From: Tamarix chinensis
Lineage: Eukaryota > Streptophyta > Magnoliopsida > Caryophyllales > Tamaricaceae
Direction: 5' to 3'
Assembly: GCA_030549775.1 (NCBI GenBank)
Contig: CM060174.1
Coordinates: 66,609,566 to 66,673,565 of the forward strand
DNA: 64,000 nt
Positions 35,868 through 45,299 of the stretch are shown one piece after another. The translations under genes and the position numbers were made by a program. Positions within the stretch are counted from its first letter, which is position 1. Each line of letters opens with the position of its first letter. The notes under the pieces were generated by a model. That model was not told where the DNA came from. It worked only from the letters and a program-made list of their open reading frames with translations, and made no database searches.

Positions 35868-36379
35868 ATAGTAGAGGTATAGTGACGACATTAGCATCAC
35901 AATAGGCTCCTTTTCACTGACAACTCTCTATTATTGCAAACTTATGATAATAGATCAAGTTTCCTATGATGACTTCTCCTACTATCATACCCTATACTTC
36001 TTGTAATGTTTAGATTCTTAGAATTGTGTAGGGTTTGTTTCATTTATATTAGTTTTTTTTATGCTTTTTGTGAAAAAAAAATATTTTACATTTTCTTAGA
36101 TTGGTTTAAGGTTTATGTTTATTCAATTTGTGTTGACATTTTTAGATTTTTTTATTACTAATTTATGGTGTAGGGTTTAGGGTTCATTCTAATTTTTTTT
36201 AATGAGTGTTTTATTCATAGAAAAAATATGTTAATCCATCCAAAAAACTAGAGAACTCATGGTTCTCAAATTACACACTGAACTAGAGGCAGATTATTAA
36301 CCACCTTAACTAGTTGATCAAAGGAAATACTAGATGATGATGAAGCAGCTTTAGTAGCCAATTCCATGGTGATGACACA
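35868..36379. other. No gene seen
   Basis: AT-rich spacer with nothing recognised. Confidence 0.5.
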
Positions 36380-36690
36380 AATGACTTACTATGAGTTCAT
36401 CCTCTAGTTCTTAAAAGTGTGAGTATGTATTTCCTTTCAAAGATGATATGTGCCAGTTACAAATAATACTTGTAACGCTTGTTTTCAGATCTTCAATCCT
36501 ATTCCTCTTTTTTCCATCCAAACTAAATTCTCCTACCACTGTGAGGTTGAATTCCCATTAACCATATTAGTGGCTATGTGTGGCCATACCACAGTTGAAA
36601 ACAAACATTCGAAGAATAGGTGGTGATGAGACTCATTGCCTATATCACATAAGATGAATGTATATTGTATATTAAAGCCCATCATAGATA
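36380..36690 (-). pseudogene. LINE 3 fragment: C-terminal zinc domain of ORF2
   Basis: On the minus strand the translation includes LCDIGNESHHHLFFEC followed by LFS-VVWPHI. This is the Cys-Cys-His-Cys pattern of the zinc-binding domain at the end of plant LINE reverse transcriptases. It continues the fragment at 37540-37860 after an intervening LTR-like insertion. Downstream frames are closed by stops. Confidence 0.7.
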
Positions 36691-36699
36691 TCCTATGAT

Positions 36700-37525
36700 A
36701 TATGTGTCAATAATTTGTAATAATTCTATTAATTGTTATAAATTATATTACACATATAATTACTTTTCTTATTGTGTGGTTAATTAGGAAATTAAATTAG
36801 ATTATGGGAGATGGATCATGATGAGCTGCTGTGTATAGATGCTGCTGGTTGTTGTTGCTGACAGGAATTTGCTGTATTAAATTGTTGATTATCCCATATG
36901 ATGCATTCACCGGCATAATTTTGGGTAATGAAAATTAAGTTGGCCACGTAATCCGCCACCAGACCCATATTTGCTGGGTTAGAAGGATTGTGGATTATGC
37001 AACCCTTGATAACCATAATTAGCTAACAAAAATTAGCTGATGGGGATTAAATTGTAAATTTATTATTTGGATTAATGTATATTTGTATTTTTGTAGTTGG
37101 GCTGATTTATTGCTACAGCACCAACGACTTGTTTGTATTAGTCGGTTGGATTGTTGGGCTGATATGTTTTATTTGTAGTTGAGCCCATCGTCTGTATAAG
37201 GGCCTATATTGTATATATTGTATACGCCCATATATAAGGCGTATATAGGGTGGTTTGTATGATACTTTTGGCTGAATACAATTTGATTGCTTTTCTGGAA
37301 TCTCCCTCTCGACTTCTCCCTCTCTCTTGTGACTGACTCATTCGCTCGATCTTCTTCTCCCTTGATCTTCTTCTTGAATTTCTTTCTGTTAATCCAACTT
37401 CAGTAGCCGTTGATTACAACTGCGCTCTGAGTTTTATTAATCTTCCTTTGGATTTAACTCCTTAGGCTGATTTTCGTGCGTAATCGAACCCTGTGCTCGA
37501 TTCACGATCCGACAAAATTTCTTGA
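36700..37525 (+). mobile_element. LTR-like segment (probably Ty1-copia) splitting LINE 3
   Basis: The right half has a promoter-like layout: CCCATATATAAGGCGTATATAGGG (TATA near 37231), GAATACAATTTGATTGC, then a long CT-rich leader CTCCCTCTCGACTTCTCCC and CTTCTTCTCCC, ending near GATCCGACA at about 37521. This resembles the R-U5 of plant copia LTRs. The left edge is not resolved and no target duplication was found. A 66-codon minus-strand frame (36816-37016) has no recognisable product. Confidence 0.45.
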
Positions 37526-37539
37526 AACCTATCCAGGCT

Positions 37540-37860
37540 TCATCATCCTATCTCTTATAAATAATTAACCATGAATTATAAGCCTTAGATGAAGTTTGTG
37601 TATGTGTGAACTCAATGGGTTCCAAACAATGTTGAACTATGGAACTCTTGAAGCTCTTTTTCAAATAAATTCATGAAAATTTGACATGTAGTAAGTACCT
37701 CCTCTAGTCCATGTCTGCCTTGCACTTGTATCTCAAAAGTTCATTTGAAAGGTACTTCTCATGATCATTAAATGTATAACATTCTAAGAAGCAATGGAAG
37801 GGATCTTGACCTCACAAATACCACCACATTTAATATAGTAAGCATGAACCCAATGAACAA
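37540..37860 (-). pseudogene. LINE 3 fragment: reverse transcriptase C-terminal region
   Basis: Minus-strand translation gives WVHAYYIK...EVKIPSIAS, a block typical of plant LINE ORF2 between the reverse transcriptase and the zinc domain. A later piece reads RDRMMK and continues after the insertion as MGFNIQ and the zinc domain at 36380-36690. Frames are broken throughout. 5' parts of the element are absent from the window. Confidence 0.6.
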
Positions 37861-37960
37861 TGTATTCTATTTATTTTAGGTTATTTAAAATTTTAGGTCG
37901 GTTTAGATTTTATTTTAATTATTTTAGGTTTTTAGATTTTTATAGCATTTTTAGATTAAT

Positions 37961-38340
37961 TTAGGCTAGGGGTTAGGGTTTATGGACATGGTTCATGGAT
38001 TATGGCTAGGGATGGGAGGTTATGGTCTAGGTGTAGGATTTGAGGTTAAGGGGTTAGGGTTATGATTTAGGACTTATGGTTTAGGGTATAAGGTTCATGG
38101 TTCGGGGTATAGTGTTTTGTGTTTAAGGTTTGAATTATGATTTGGGTTTAGGCAAGGCTTAGGATTCATAGTGTTGGGTTCAAGGTTTAAGGTTTAGTGT
38201 TAGATTTTCATGTTTAAGGATCTAGTTAGGGTTTAGGGTTTGAGGTTTGTTATGGCTTACTGTTTATGATTAGGGTTTAGGGTACATGGTTTAGAGCTTA
38301 GGGCTTAGGCTTGGAGTTAGGTTTTTGTTTGGGTTTAGGA
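37961..38340 (+). repeat. Degenerate telomere-like (TTTAGGG) tract
   Basis: About 380 bp dominated by variants of GGGTTTAGGG, GGTTTAGGGT, GGTTAAGGG and GGTTCAGGG, with few exact plant telomere units (TTTAGGG) in a row. G/T-rich on this strand. It has the look of an old interstitial telomeric sequence that has mutated heavily, but a locally expanded satellite is possible. No gene in it. Confidence 0.65.
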
Positions 38341-38504
38341 TGGATATTTATTAAATTATGATTGTTGAATGAATATTGATTCAATGGTCAGAATTGTTTT
38401 TTAAGTTTGTATATAGACAACCTGAAAATGAGAGAAACAAAACTCAAAGAAAGAAGTCGGCCAAAAGTCCCGACGATAACTCTGCAAACTATCAAAGCCC
38501 CCGG

Positions 38505-39180
38505 AAGTAATGGTAAAATTTGAGCCCTGGAGCATAGTAAGGCCAAGTTGGACCAGATGTTCCCGGCTTTTCCAAAAATATCTGGATCTGCACGTGTTGT
38601 ACTTGTTAGCTTCCTCTTGGTTGGAGTCTTTCTTGATGTGCCCCCCGGTGCGTCCATTATTCATTATGCGACTTTGAACAAATTGATTGGCCCTAACAAG
38701 TAAGACAAGCGCCACATCATCCATATTTAAGATCTAATAGATTAAAATACGTACGTTATGTTTTGTTGAGATTATTTATGTCCATGCCTTGTAGTTTGGA
38801 ACAACGACAAAAATATAGTACTAATAAATTTTGGTTTGAAGTTAAAATAAATAAATAATTAATTTCGATAAGTAATTTCAAACGTAAATAAATATATCAC
38901 TTTATACTTAAACATGATATTAAATGGAACGAGCTTTTGGGGTCCCAACATGCTGCCACATCATCATCGTCGCCGTCATTGTGATTGCTGGCTGCCAGCC
39001 TGCCAGTACTTGGCCATTATTTTGACCCTGTATGACTTCTTGGGGATATGTTTATTGATTGGGTGGAACAACACCATCAACATAATATAATTCATCCTAC
39101 TACTATACAGTTACATTTCTCTAACATATTCGTTAGTATTATCACTTAATAATAATAATAATAATAATAATAAAAGTGCA
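38505..39180 (+). repeat. LRR-locus upstream block, copy 2 (before gene B)
   Basis: Counterpart of 25930-26940. Landmarks: TATCTGGATCTGCACGTG (about 38579), CATTATGCGACTTTGAAC (about 38662), GAGCTTTTGGGGTCCCAACA (about 38930) and TTATTGATTGGGTGGAAC (about 39052). It lies 0.5-1.2 kb upstream of gene B and is probably distal promoter. Short frames in it are not conserved between copies. Confidence 0.75.
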
Positions 39181-39570
39181 GATTATGATATTCCAAAATC
39201 CTACACAAAACTCTACGATCCGAGCATTTAGAACCTGCAAAATAACTTTTTCACAAGATGTGATGCTCTACATGTATATGAACTACATGTGGGCCAAACA
39301 GTGACTTCATAGCCAAAAAAACTATTTACATATCGTTTCATACTTTATCGTGGTAAAGTAAAAAAAAAAATGTAAAGATTTTATTGTAAAAATAGCATAA
39401 GCCTACCGCTCCGAAAAAAAGAAAAAGAAAAAAGATAGCGTTAATTAGTGTTCACGTAGCACGCACACGTACGTATGATATGAAAAAGTAATATATAAAA
39501 GACTTTGTCTTGCGAATCCTTATCTCAAGCGCGGGATGGTTGATAAAAGAAAAAAACGAATAATATTCAA

Positions 39571-39669
39571 TGTTTTGACCATGCTCGGGTTGATGCATAC
39601 TTTTCTTACTTTGTTCTTATTTCGGCCGCTTCTGCCTGCTGCTGCTTGCAAAATATTCCTTTAAATACC
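39571..39669 (+). promoter_or_regulatory. Core promoter of LRR gene B: W-box and TATA
   Basis: TTTTGACCATGC with a TTGACC W-box core at 39575-39580 and a TATA-like TTTAAATACC at 39660-39669, 47 bp before the ATG. The TATA box is identical to that of gene A; the W-box context is shared with the relic promoter at 34.4 kb. Confidence 0.65.
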
Positions 39670-39715
39670 AGCTTCCCAACGTCCCCTTCCTCACTCCCTC
39701 CCACGGCCACAATCA

Positions 39716-41062
39716 ATGGCAATCTTCAGCAATCACCTTATTTCACTTTCTTCCCTCTCCCTCCTCCTCTTCTTCTCCGCCCTGTCACGATCTGCGGCAG
39801 CTGCGGCCACCTGCAATGCGGTCGACAGACAAGCCTTACTAGATCAAAAACTCAGGATCACCGACGATCCATCGGGGTTACTCAGCACATGGTCGTCCTC
39901 TACCGACTGCTGCACATCCTGGGACGGAATAGCTTGCGATCCCTCGACCGGACGCGTAGTGAACGTCTCACGCTCCGGTCTATCAACCGTCGGCGGTGGC
40001 CCCCTCGATACCTCAATGACAGGGACTCTGTCCCCATTCCTCGGCAACCTTTCTTACCTCCAACTCTTAGACCTTAGCAATAATAAGGAGCTGACGGGTC
40101 CAATTCCATCCGAGCTAGGCAAACTTACCCGTTTAAATTACCTTTTTATCGATACTAATAAGCTCAGCGGTACCATACCTACCTCGTTGAAGAACTTACA
40201 CGTGATCAAGAAGCTTTACCTCAGCGACAATCTCATTACCGGAGGTATACCCGCCTCTCTTTTCGAATCATATGCCAGCATTGCGGAGCTGGGTCTGTCG
40301 GGGAACAAGTTATCTGGGTCGATCCCATCTTCAATTGGGAGCATGGTTACAATGATCCATCTTGATATCAATTCCAATAAATTATCTGGGTCGATCCCAT
40401 CCTCGATTGGTAACCTCAAAAACCTCCAATATCTAGACATGTCCTTGAATCAACTATCGGGTAGCATCCCGACTTCGGTGGGCAATCTCAATCAGTTGAG
40501 CCTGCTGTATCTCAACGATAACAAACTCGGTGGCTCCATTCCTTCGTCCATCGGAAAACTGTCGTCGCTGGCTTTCTTTCGGCTGTATAACAACAAGCTA
40601 CAGGGCACTTTACCGACTTCTATCGGCGGGCTTGGGAAGCTCCAGAGGCTATACATAATGAACAATACAATCGGAGGAGAAATCCCGACGACGATGGGGA
40701 AACTTACTGCACTCACCGAGCTTTACTTGTCGGATAATCGGCTGACGGGCACAATTCCTTCGAGCCTAGGAAGCCTGAGCAATCTTCAGACGCTGGACTT
40801 GTCCGGGAACCAGCTTTCGGGTACGATACCGGCGGAACTCGGGAACGATAAGGTGCTGTCGACGATCGTGCTGGCGAGGAATCAATTGAGCGGAAGTATT
40901 CCTGAGGAGGTAATAGGTATGTCGCAGCTGCTAGTGTTTGATGTCTCGGACAATAGATTGAGTGGGATGATTCCTGCTCACAGTGCCGCGTTACCTGCTT
41001 CTGGGTTTGCTGGGAATCCCGGACTGTGTGGCTCTCCGCTGCCTGCTTGCAAGAATCAGTAG
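39716..41062 (+). CDS. Secreted LRR protein, short paralogue (LRR gene B)
   Basis: 448 residues, no intron. Start MAIFSNHLIS matches gene A and opens a signal peptide (to about residue 31). N-terminal cap with DCCTSW at 64-69, about a dozen plant LRRs, C-terminal cap CGSPLPAC at 438-445. No membrane anchor or kinase. Against gene C it lacks about 198 residues (roughly eight LRRs): the repeat ending DLSGNQLSG is joined directly to GTIPAELGND, which in gene C lies far downstream. The frame is preserved and both caps are intact, so a shorter solenoid is likely made. Apoplastic binding role is inferred from the family; ligand unknown. The 3' region shares a GTAATAATG...AATAAGAG block with gene C (41178-41226). 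Confidence 0.93.
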   Translation: MAIFSNHLISLSSLSLLLFFSALSRSAAAAATCNAVDRQALLDQKLRITDDPSGLLSTWSSSTDCCTSWDGIACDPSTGRVVNVSRSGLSTVGGGPLDTSMTGTLSPFLGNLSYLQLLDLSNNKELTGPIPSELGKLTRLNYLFIDTNKLSGTIPTSLKNLHVIKKLYLSDNLITGGIPASLFESYASIAELGLSGNKLSGSIPSSIGSMVTMIHLDINSNKLSGSIPSSIGNLKNLQYLDMSLNQLSGSIPTSVGNLNQLSLLYLNDNKLGGSIPSSIGKLSSLAFFRLYNNKLQGTLPTSIGGLGKLQRLYIMNNTIGGEIPTTMGKLTALTELYLSDNRLTGTIPSSLGSLSNLQTLDLSGNQLSGTIPAELGNDKVLSTIVLARNQLSGSIPEEVIGMSQLLVFDVSDNRLSGMIPAHSAALPASGFAGNPGLCGSPLPACKNQ

Positions 41063-41929
41063 CCATAATTTACGTGTCCGATGTATCACAAGCAAAAGGG
41101 CATTCATGCAATAATCTTCGGAGTTGTTTTTATTTTTATTTTTATTATATATATATTGTGGACTTGGGATTGAGATTGTAATAATGGCGTATGCGTATAT
41201 AATTGTATGGTTTGCAGTGAATAAGAGGAGCAAAAATTATATATATATATCTCAGAATTACGCCCTTATAATTTATCAAGTCAAATCAAAGTGGCTTCAT
41301 CGCCTCGAGATATTTTTATTAAGTAACTTGCTTTCCCCATAGAGTTGTAGATTGGGCGTTGATATGTACTTCAATCCTACGTGCAACAGGCATATATATA
41401 TATTAAGCAGGGTCACTTCAGGTATAACGCCCAAAGCACCGTTGGCTTTAACAAATTTACATACGTAACCCAATGTCTTGTTCATATTATAAATTGCTTG
41501 CTGCGTACTCCACTTTTGAGTCACGAATTGCTTACTGTCATGTATCCAAGCTCCCCATTTGGCAATTAGCGAGCGAATAGTACATTAGCAAGAGATTCTA
41601 TTATTTTAGTTCGAATACCGGATAATATTTAATGTCTATGTAAAGATATTTGATGACACTTACTAGCTAATAGTGATAATTATTCAAAGTTTTTTTTTTT
41701 TTTTAAAGTCCGAAATAAATTTTTTTATACAAAAAGCTCATGACCAAATATTTGAATCAGGTGATCAAACATCTGATCCATTTCGCAAGTTCCAAAAGTC
41801 TCTATAAACCAATCTTTACGGGAGCAGAACTTATACTTTAAACAAAACAAATCTTAGCGAACTGTATCTGATAGTTACTTCGTTATACACATTCGTGAGC
41901 TGGACTTGATACCTTGCTGCATGCTTCGT
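41063..41929. other. LRR gene B 3' region and spacer
   Basis: The first 170 bp are probable 3' UTR: AATAAGAG at about 41219, conserved in the gene C 3' region, is a likely polyadenylation-type signal. The rest is AT-rich spacer with nothing recognised. Confidence 0.5.
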
Positions 41930-42062
41930 GTTCTCAGGGACGGTTTTGAGTCATCCTTGAGCTTGACGCGTCTTTTTCACAGGGGACGCGCGGTTAACGG
42001 CTTCGAGTCGTCTTTGATGTGCCGCTGCTGCTGCGGAATGCATTATGCGACTTTAAAACATA
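41930..42062 (+). repeat. LRR-locus upstream block, copy 3 (before gene C)
   Basis: Shorter counterpart of the blocks at 25930 and 38505. It retains GTC(T)TTGATGTGCCGCTG and GCATTATGCGACTTTAAA (about 42020-42056), which align to the same landmarks 0.5 kb upstream of gene C. Confidence 0.65.
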
Positions 42063-42417
42063 AAAAATAAGACACCACTCGATCTAATAATATAATTCAA
42101 GTATTTGCGTTGATCCGAATATCATCGGGCGAGCTTATCCGAACCATGGAAGTTGTATATTACAAAAATTCAGTAACGTATATAGGATCCAGATATTTAT
42201 GTGTGGAGGATGGTTTGATTATGAAATACTACTATTCATATATAAAACTTGTAACTTAGAATGTTTGACCAAATTATAATAAATATACCACTCCAGGAAA
42301 AGATGCTATTATCATCAATGTCCTGGCTATGGCTCTTCTTTCTTTTTGCCTGCTAAGATCATACATATTTATTTTTATTAAGTTAATACAAAACAAGCAA
42401 CAAATTTTTTTGTCAAA

Positions 42418-42496
42418 GTTTGACCACGTTGAACGTGGCGCATATATAGTTCTTGCTTCAACCGACTTTGCTCTTCCCTGCATCTCCTTTATATAC
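42418..42496 (+). promoter_or_regulatory. Core promoter of LRR gene C: W-box and TATA
   Basis: GTTTGACCACGTT at 42418-42430 contains the TTGACC core and is identical over 12 bases to the gene A site. TATA candidates are CATATATAG (42441-42449) and TTTATATAC (42488-42496); the second is 68 bp before the ATG and matches the relic promoter's TTTATATACC. Confidence 0.6.
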
Positions 42497-42563
42497 GGGC
42501 GCTCGGCTTTTCAAATTTTCACCTTCTCATTCCACACCATCCCTACCTACACCTCCGCCACAT

Positions 42564-44501
42564 ATGAAGACCTTCGGCCGTCACCCTTTTTCTCTTCCTG
42601 TCCTATGCATCTCTCTGTTCCTCCTTTTGCTTTCCGCATTTCCACAGCCTGCTACCTCCTGCAATGAAATCGACAAACAAGCCTTACTCGACCAAAAACG
42701 CAGGATCACCGACGATCCGTCGCGCTTACTCGGCACATGGTCATCCTCTACCGACTGCTGCACTTCTTGGGAAGGCGTAGCCTGTGATCCCTCCAACGGA
42801 CGCGTCGTCAACGTCTCGCGTTCCGGTCTGTCGTTCGACGACGAGGGCTTTCCCCTCGACACTTCGATGACCGGCACTCTGTCTCCTTTCCTCGGTGACA
42901 TCTCTTACCTCCAGCTCTTAGACCTTAGTAATAATAAGGAGCTCACGGGACCCATTCCGCCTGAGCTTGGAAAACTCACTCGTTTGAATTACCTCTTTCT
43001 TGATACCAATAAGCTGAGTGGCAGAATACCCGTCTCGTTTCGAAAGTTCGTGAGTATTAAAAGACTCTACCTCGGGGATAATCTCATCACTGGCTCCATA
43101 CCCGCATCACTCTTTCAATCGTATAACAGCATTTCCGAGCTGGGTTTATCAGGGAACAAGTTGTCTGGGTCCATCCCTTGTACGATTGGGAACATGGTTA
43201 CTATTATCCGTATTGATCTTAATTCCAATAACTTCTCTGGCTCCATACCCAGTTCCATCGGTAACCTCGGAAACCTCCAATATCTAGACATGTCCTCGAA
43301 TCGGCTTTCCGGAAGTATCCCAAGTACTGTTGGTAATCTCACTCAGGTCAACCTGTTGTATCTAAACGATAACAGACTCAGTGGCTCCCTTCCTTCTTCC
43401 ATTGGGAAAATGTCGTCCCTGGTATTCTGTCGGCTATATAACAACAAGCTACACGGTACTCTACCTTCTTCCATCGGTGATCTTAAGAAGCTCCAGGCAT
43501 TGTATGCCTCGAAAAATATGCTTGGGGGAGAGATTCCAGCAAGCTTAGGGAACCTTACTGCACTCAGACAGCTGCTCATGTCCGATAATCAGTTCGCCGG
43601 CTTCATTCCACCTAGTCTGGGAAGCCTTAGCAATCTTCAGTCGCTGGATTTGTCTCAGAACCACCTCTCCGGCCCAGTTCCTGAACAACTGGCTAACCTG
43701 CAGAACCTGCAAGATCTATATCTCTCAAACAACCCACTTGAGTTGGTCACTATACCATCTTGGCTGTCAGTATTGAATCTTTTCAGGTTGGGTTTGGCAA
43801 ACACTGGGCTAAGAGGCGAGCTCCCCAGCGTCTTAGCTAAAACCACAATCGGTATCCTAGATCTATCAAACAATGCGCTGACAGGTGAGTTGCCTTCGTG
43901 GATTGGCAACATGACAGATCTCGCGCTTATGAATCTGTCCAACAATAGGTTCCATTCAGCAATCCCTGTTGAGTTCAAGAAGCTCGCACGCCTAGCGGAT
44001 CTTGATCTTCATTCAAACAATTTCACGGGGAACTTGAGTGTCATTTTTGACAAGGAAGTTGAATTTCCAATTGGGTATTATTACACCATCGACGTATCGC
44101 ATAACATGTTTGTTGGCCCCATCGATGACATTGGACACAAGGATGCACTGAGCTCTATGCAATCACTAATCCTGTCATATAACCAGCTGGGTGGAGCAAT
44201 ACCCAACTCAATAGGAAATTTGACTGAGCTGAGGGTGCTGGAGATGGTAGACGATGGACTTACAGGGAGCATTCCAACGGAGCTTGGGAATGATGAGTTG
44301 TTGACGACGATTCGGCTTTCCAAGAACAGCCTGAGTGGGAGTATCCCAGAAGAGGTAATCAGTTTGCCACGGCTGCAAGTGTTCGATGTTTCATGGAATC
44401 AATTAAGTGGGATGATTCCTCCACATAATGTTACATTACCCGCCTCCGGTTTCGAGGGAAATCCTGGTTTGTGTGGTTCTCCACTTCCTCCTTGCAAATA
44501 G
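42564..44501 (+). CDS. Secreted LRR protein, full-length paralogue (LRR gene C)
   Basis: 645 residues, intronless. Start chosen at MKTFGRHPFS, which opens a signal peptide (to about residue 31); an in-frame ATG 37 codons upstream (42453) lies between W-box and TATA. N-terminal cap with DCCTSW at 64-69, about 21 plant LRRs, C-terminal cap CGSPLPPC at 637-644, no membrane segment or kinase. The middle holds the irregular segment NNPLELVTIPSWLS and the HSNNFTGNLSVIFDKEV stretch also seen in gene A. Several N-x-S/T sites (for example NLTQ, NMTD, NVTL) fit a secreted glycoprotein. Of the three genes it keeps the most repeats and is probably nearest the ancestral form. Nearest remembered relatives are DRT100/FLOR1-like extracellular LRR proteins. 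Confidence 0.94.
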   Translation: MKTFGRHPFSLPVLCISLFLLLLSAFPQPATSCNEIDKQALLDQKRRITDDPSRLLGTWSSSTDCCTSWEGVACDPSNGRVVNVSRSGLSFDDEGFPLDTSMTGTLSPFLGDISYLQLLDLSNNKELTGPIPPELGKLTRLNYLFLDTNKLSGRIPVSFRKFVSIKRLYLGDNLITGSIPASLFQSYNSISELGLSGNKLSGSIPCTIGNMVTIIRIDLNSNNFSGSIPSSIGNLGNLQYLDMSSNRLSGSIPSTVGNLTQVNLLYLNDNRLSGSLPSSIGKMSSLVFCRLYNNKLHGTLPSSIGDLKKLQALYASKNMLGGEIPASLGNLTALRQLLMSDNQFAGFIPPSLGSLSNLQSLDLSQNHLSGPVPEQLANLQNLQDLYLSNNPLELVTIPSWLSVLNLFRLGLANTGLRGELPSVLAKTTIGILDLSNNALTGELPSWIGNMTDLALMNLSNNRFHSAIPVEFKKLARLADLDLHSNNFTGNLSVIFDKEVEFPIGYYYTIDVSHNMFVGPIDDIGHKDALSSMQSLILSYNQLGGAIPNSIGNLTELRVLEMVDDGLTGSIPTELGNDELLTTIRLSKNSLSGSIPEEVISLPRLQVFDVSWNQLSGMIPPHNVTLPASGFEGNPGLCGSPLPPCK

Positions 44502-45299
44502 TAGCAGCAGTAACACATACACAACATATTACTGGTCAAAACCCAAAGAGGAATTTACTTAAGTACATAATTTTTGTTTCTTTTGTTGAAGTTTAACTGG
44601 TGTTCAAAATGTAATAATGTTTCGCGCATAGTATTGTATTGTTTGCCCCAAATAAGAGCGACTATAATGTCTTATATGTTGGAAGATGGTATTTAGTTTC
44701 CTCATCATTGACCTCCATCTATATATCTCTTCATCCTCTGTTTTCCCTCGTCCGTTCGCCATTTTACACCAAATTATGCACTCCTCTGAAATATAAATCG
44801 ATAATTACAACACGGATGTCATTCTTGAAGTTTGTCCCATTAATAATGGATGTCCAGAGATTCATTAGGCAAGCCATGCTTTTCGTGGTCCATCACTATC
44901 CCTCAATTTCAGATCCCATGAGCCACCACTTTTTCACCTAAAATAATGGCAGGATCAGCTGCTGACAGACACTACAGAATTGAAAACAGAGCAGCTTCCA
45001 TGAATATAAAAATCTGTGGCAAGCAATGCAACTGATGTGTTTCCCCTATGATAGTGACAACATGGGCTAGACCGGCTCAACATCTATAAAGGTTGATGAT
45101 GAAGAGACTCCTAGTCCTAGCAACGTCATCAAATGCCAAAAATTACCATAGCTTTCCTCACTGAAATAAGTATATGACAAAATCCACCAAGTCAGATAGA
45201 TCCGTGTTTCAAGAATTCCTAATATGGGAATCATATCCTTCTCGCAGAGTTCCAGCCTCAACCCGACAGGATATGCCATAAAGGAAGAAGAAATCACCA
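44502..45299. other. Convergent intergenic region, LRR gene C / E2-binding gene
   Basis: Contains the 3' UTRs of two convergent genes. Gene C's 3' region includes GTAATAATG and AATAAGAG at about 44611-44658. No additional gene recognised; the 100-codon frame at 44639 has no family resemblance. Confidence 0.55.

Noticed and set aside
36816..37016. 66-codon minus-strand frame ending in a poly-Gln/Ser tail
   Set aside because: Lies in the LTR-like insert; no similarity I can name and no splice or promoter context.
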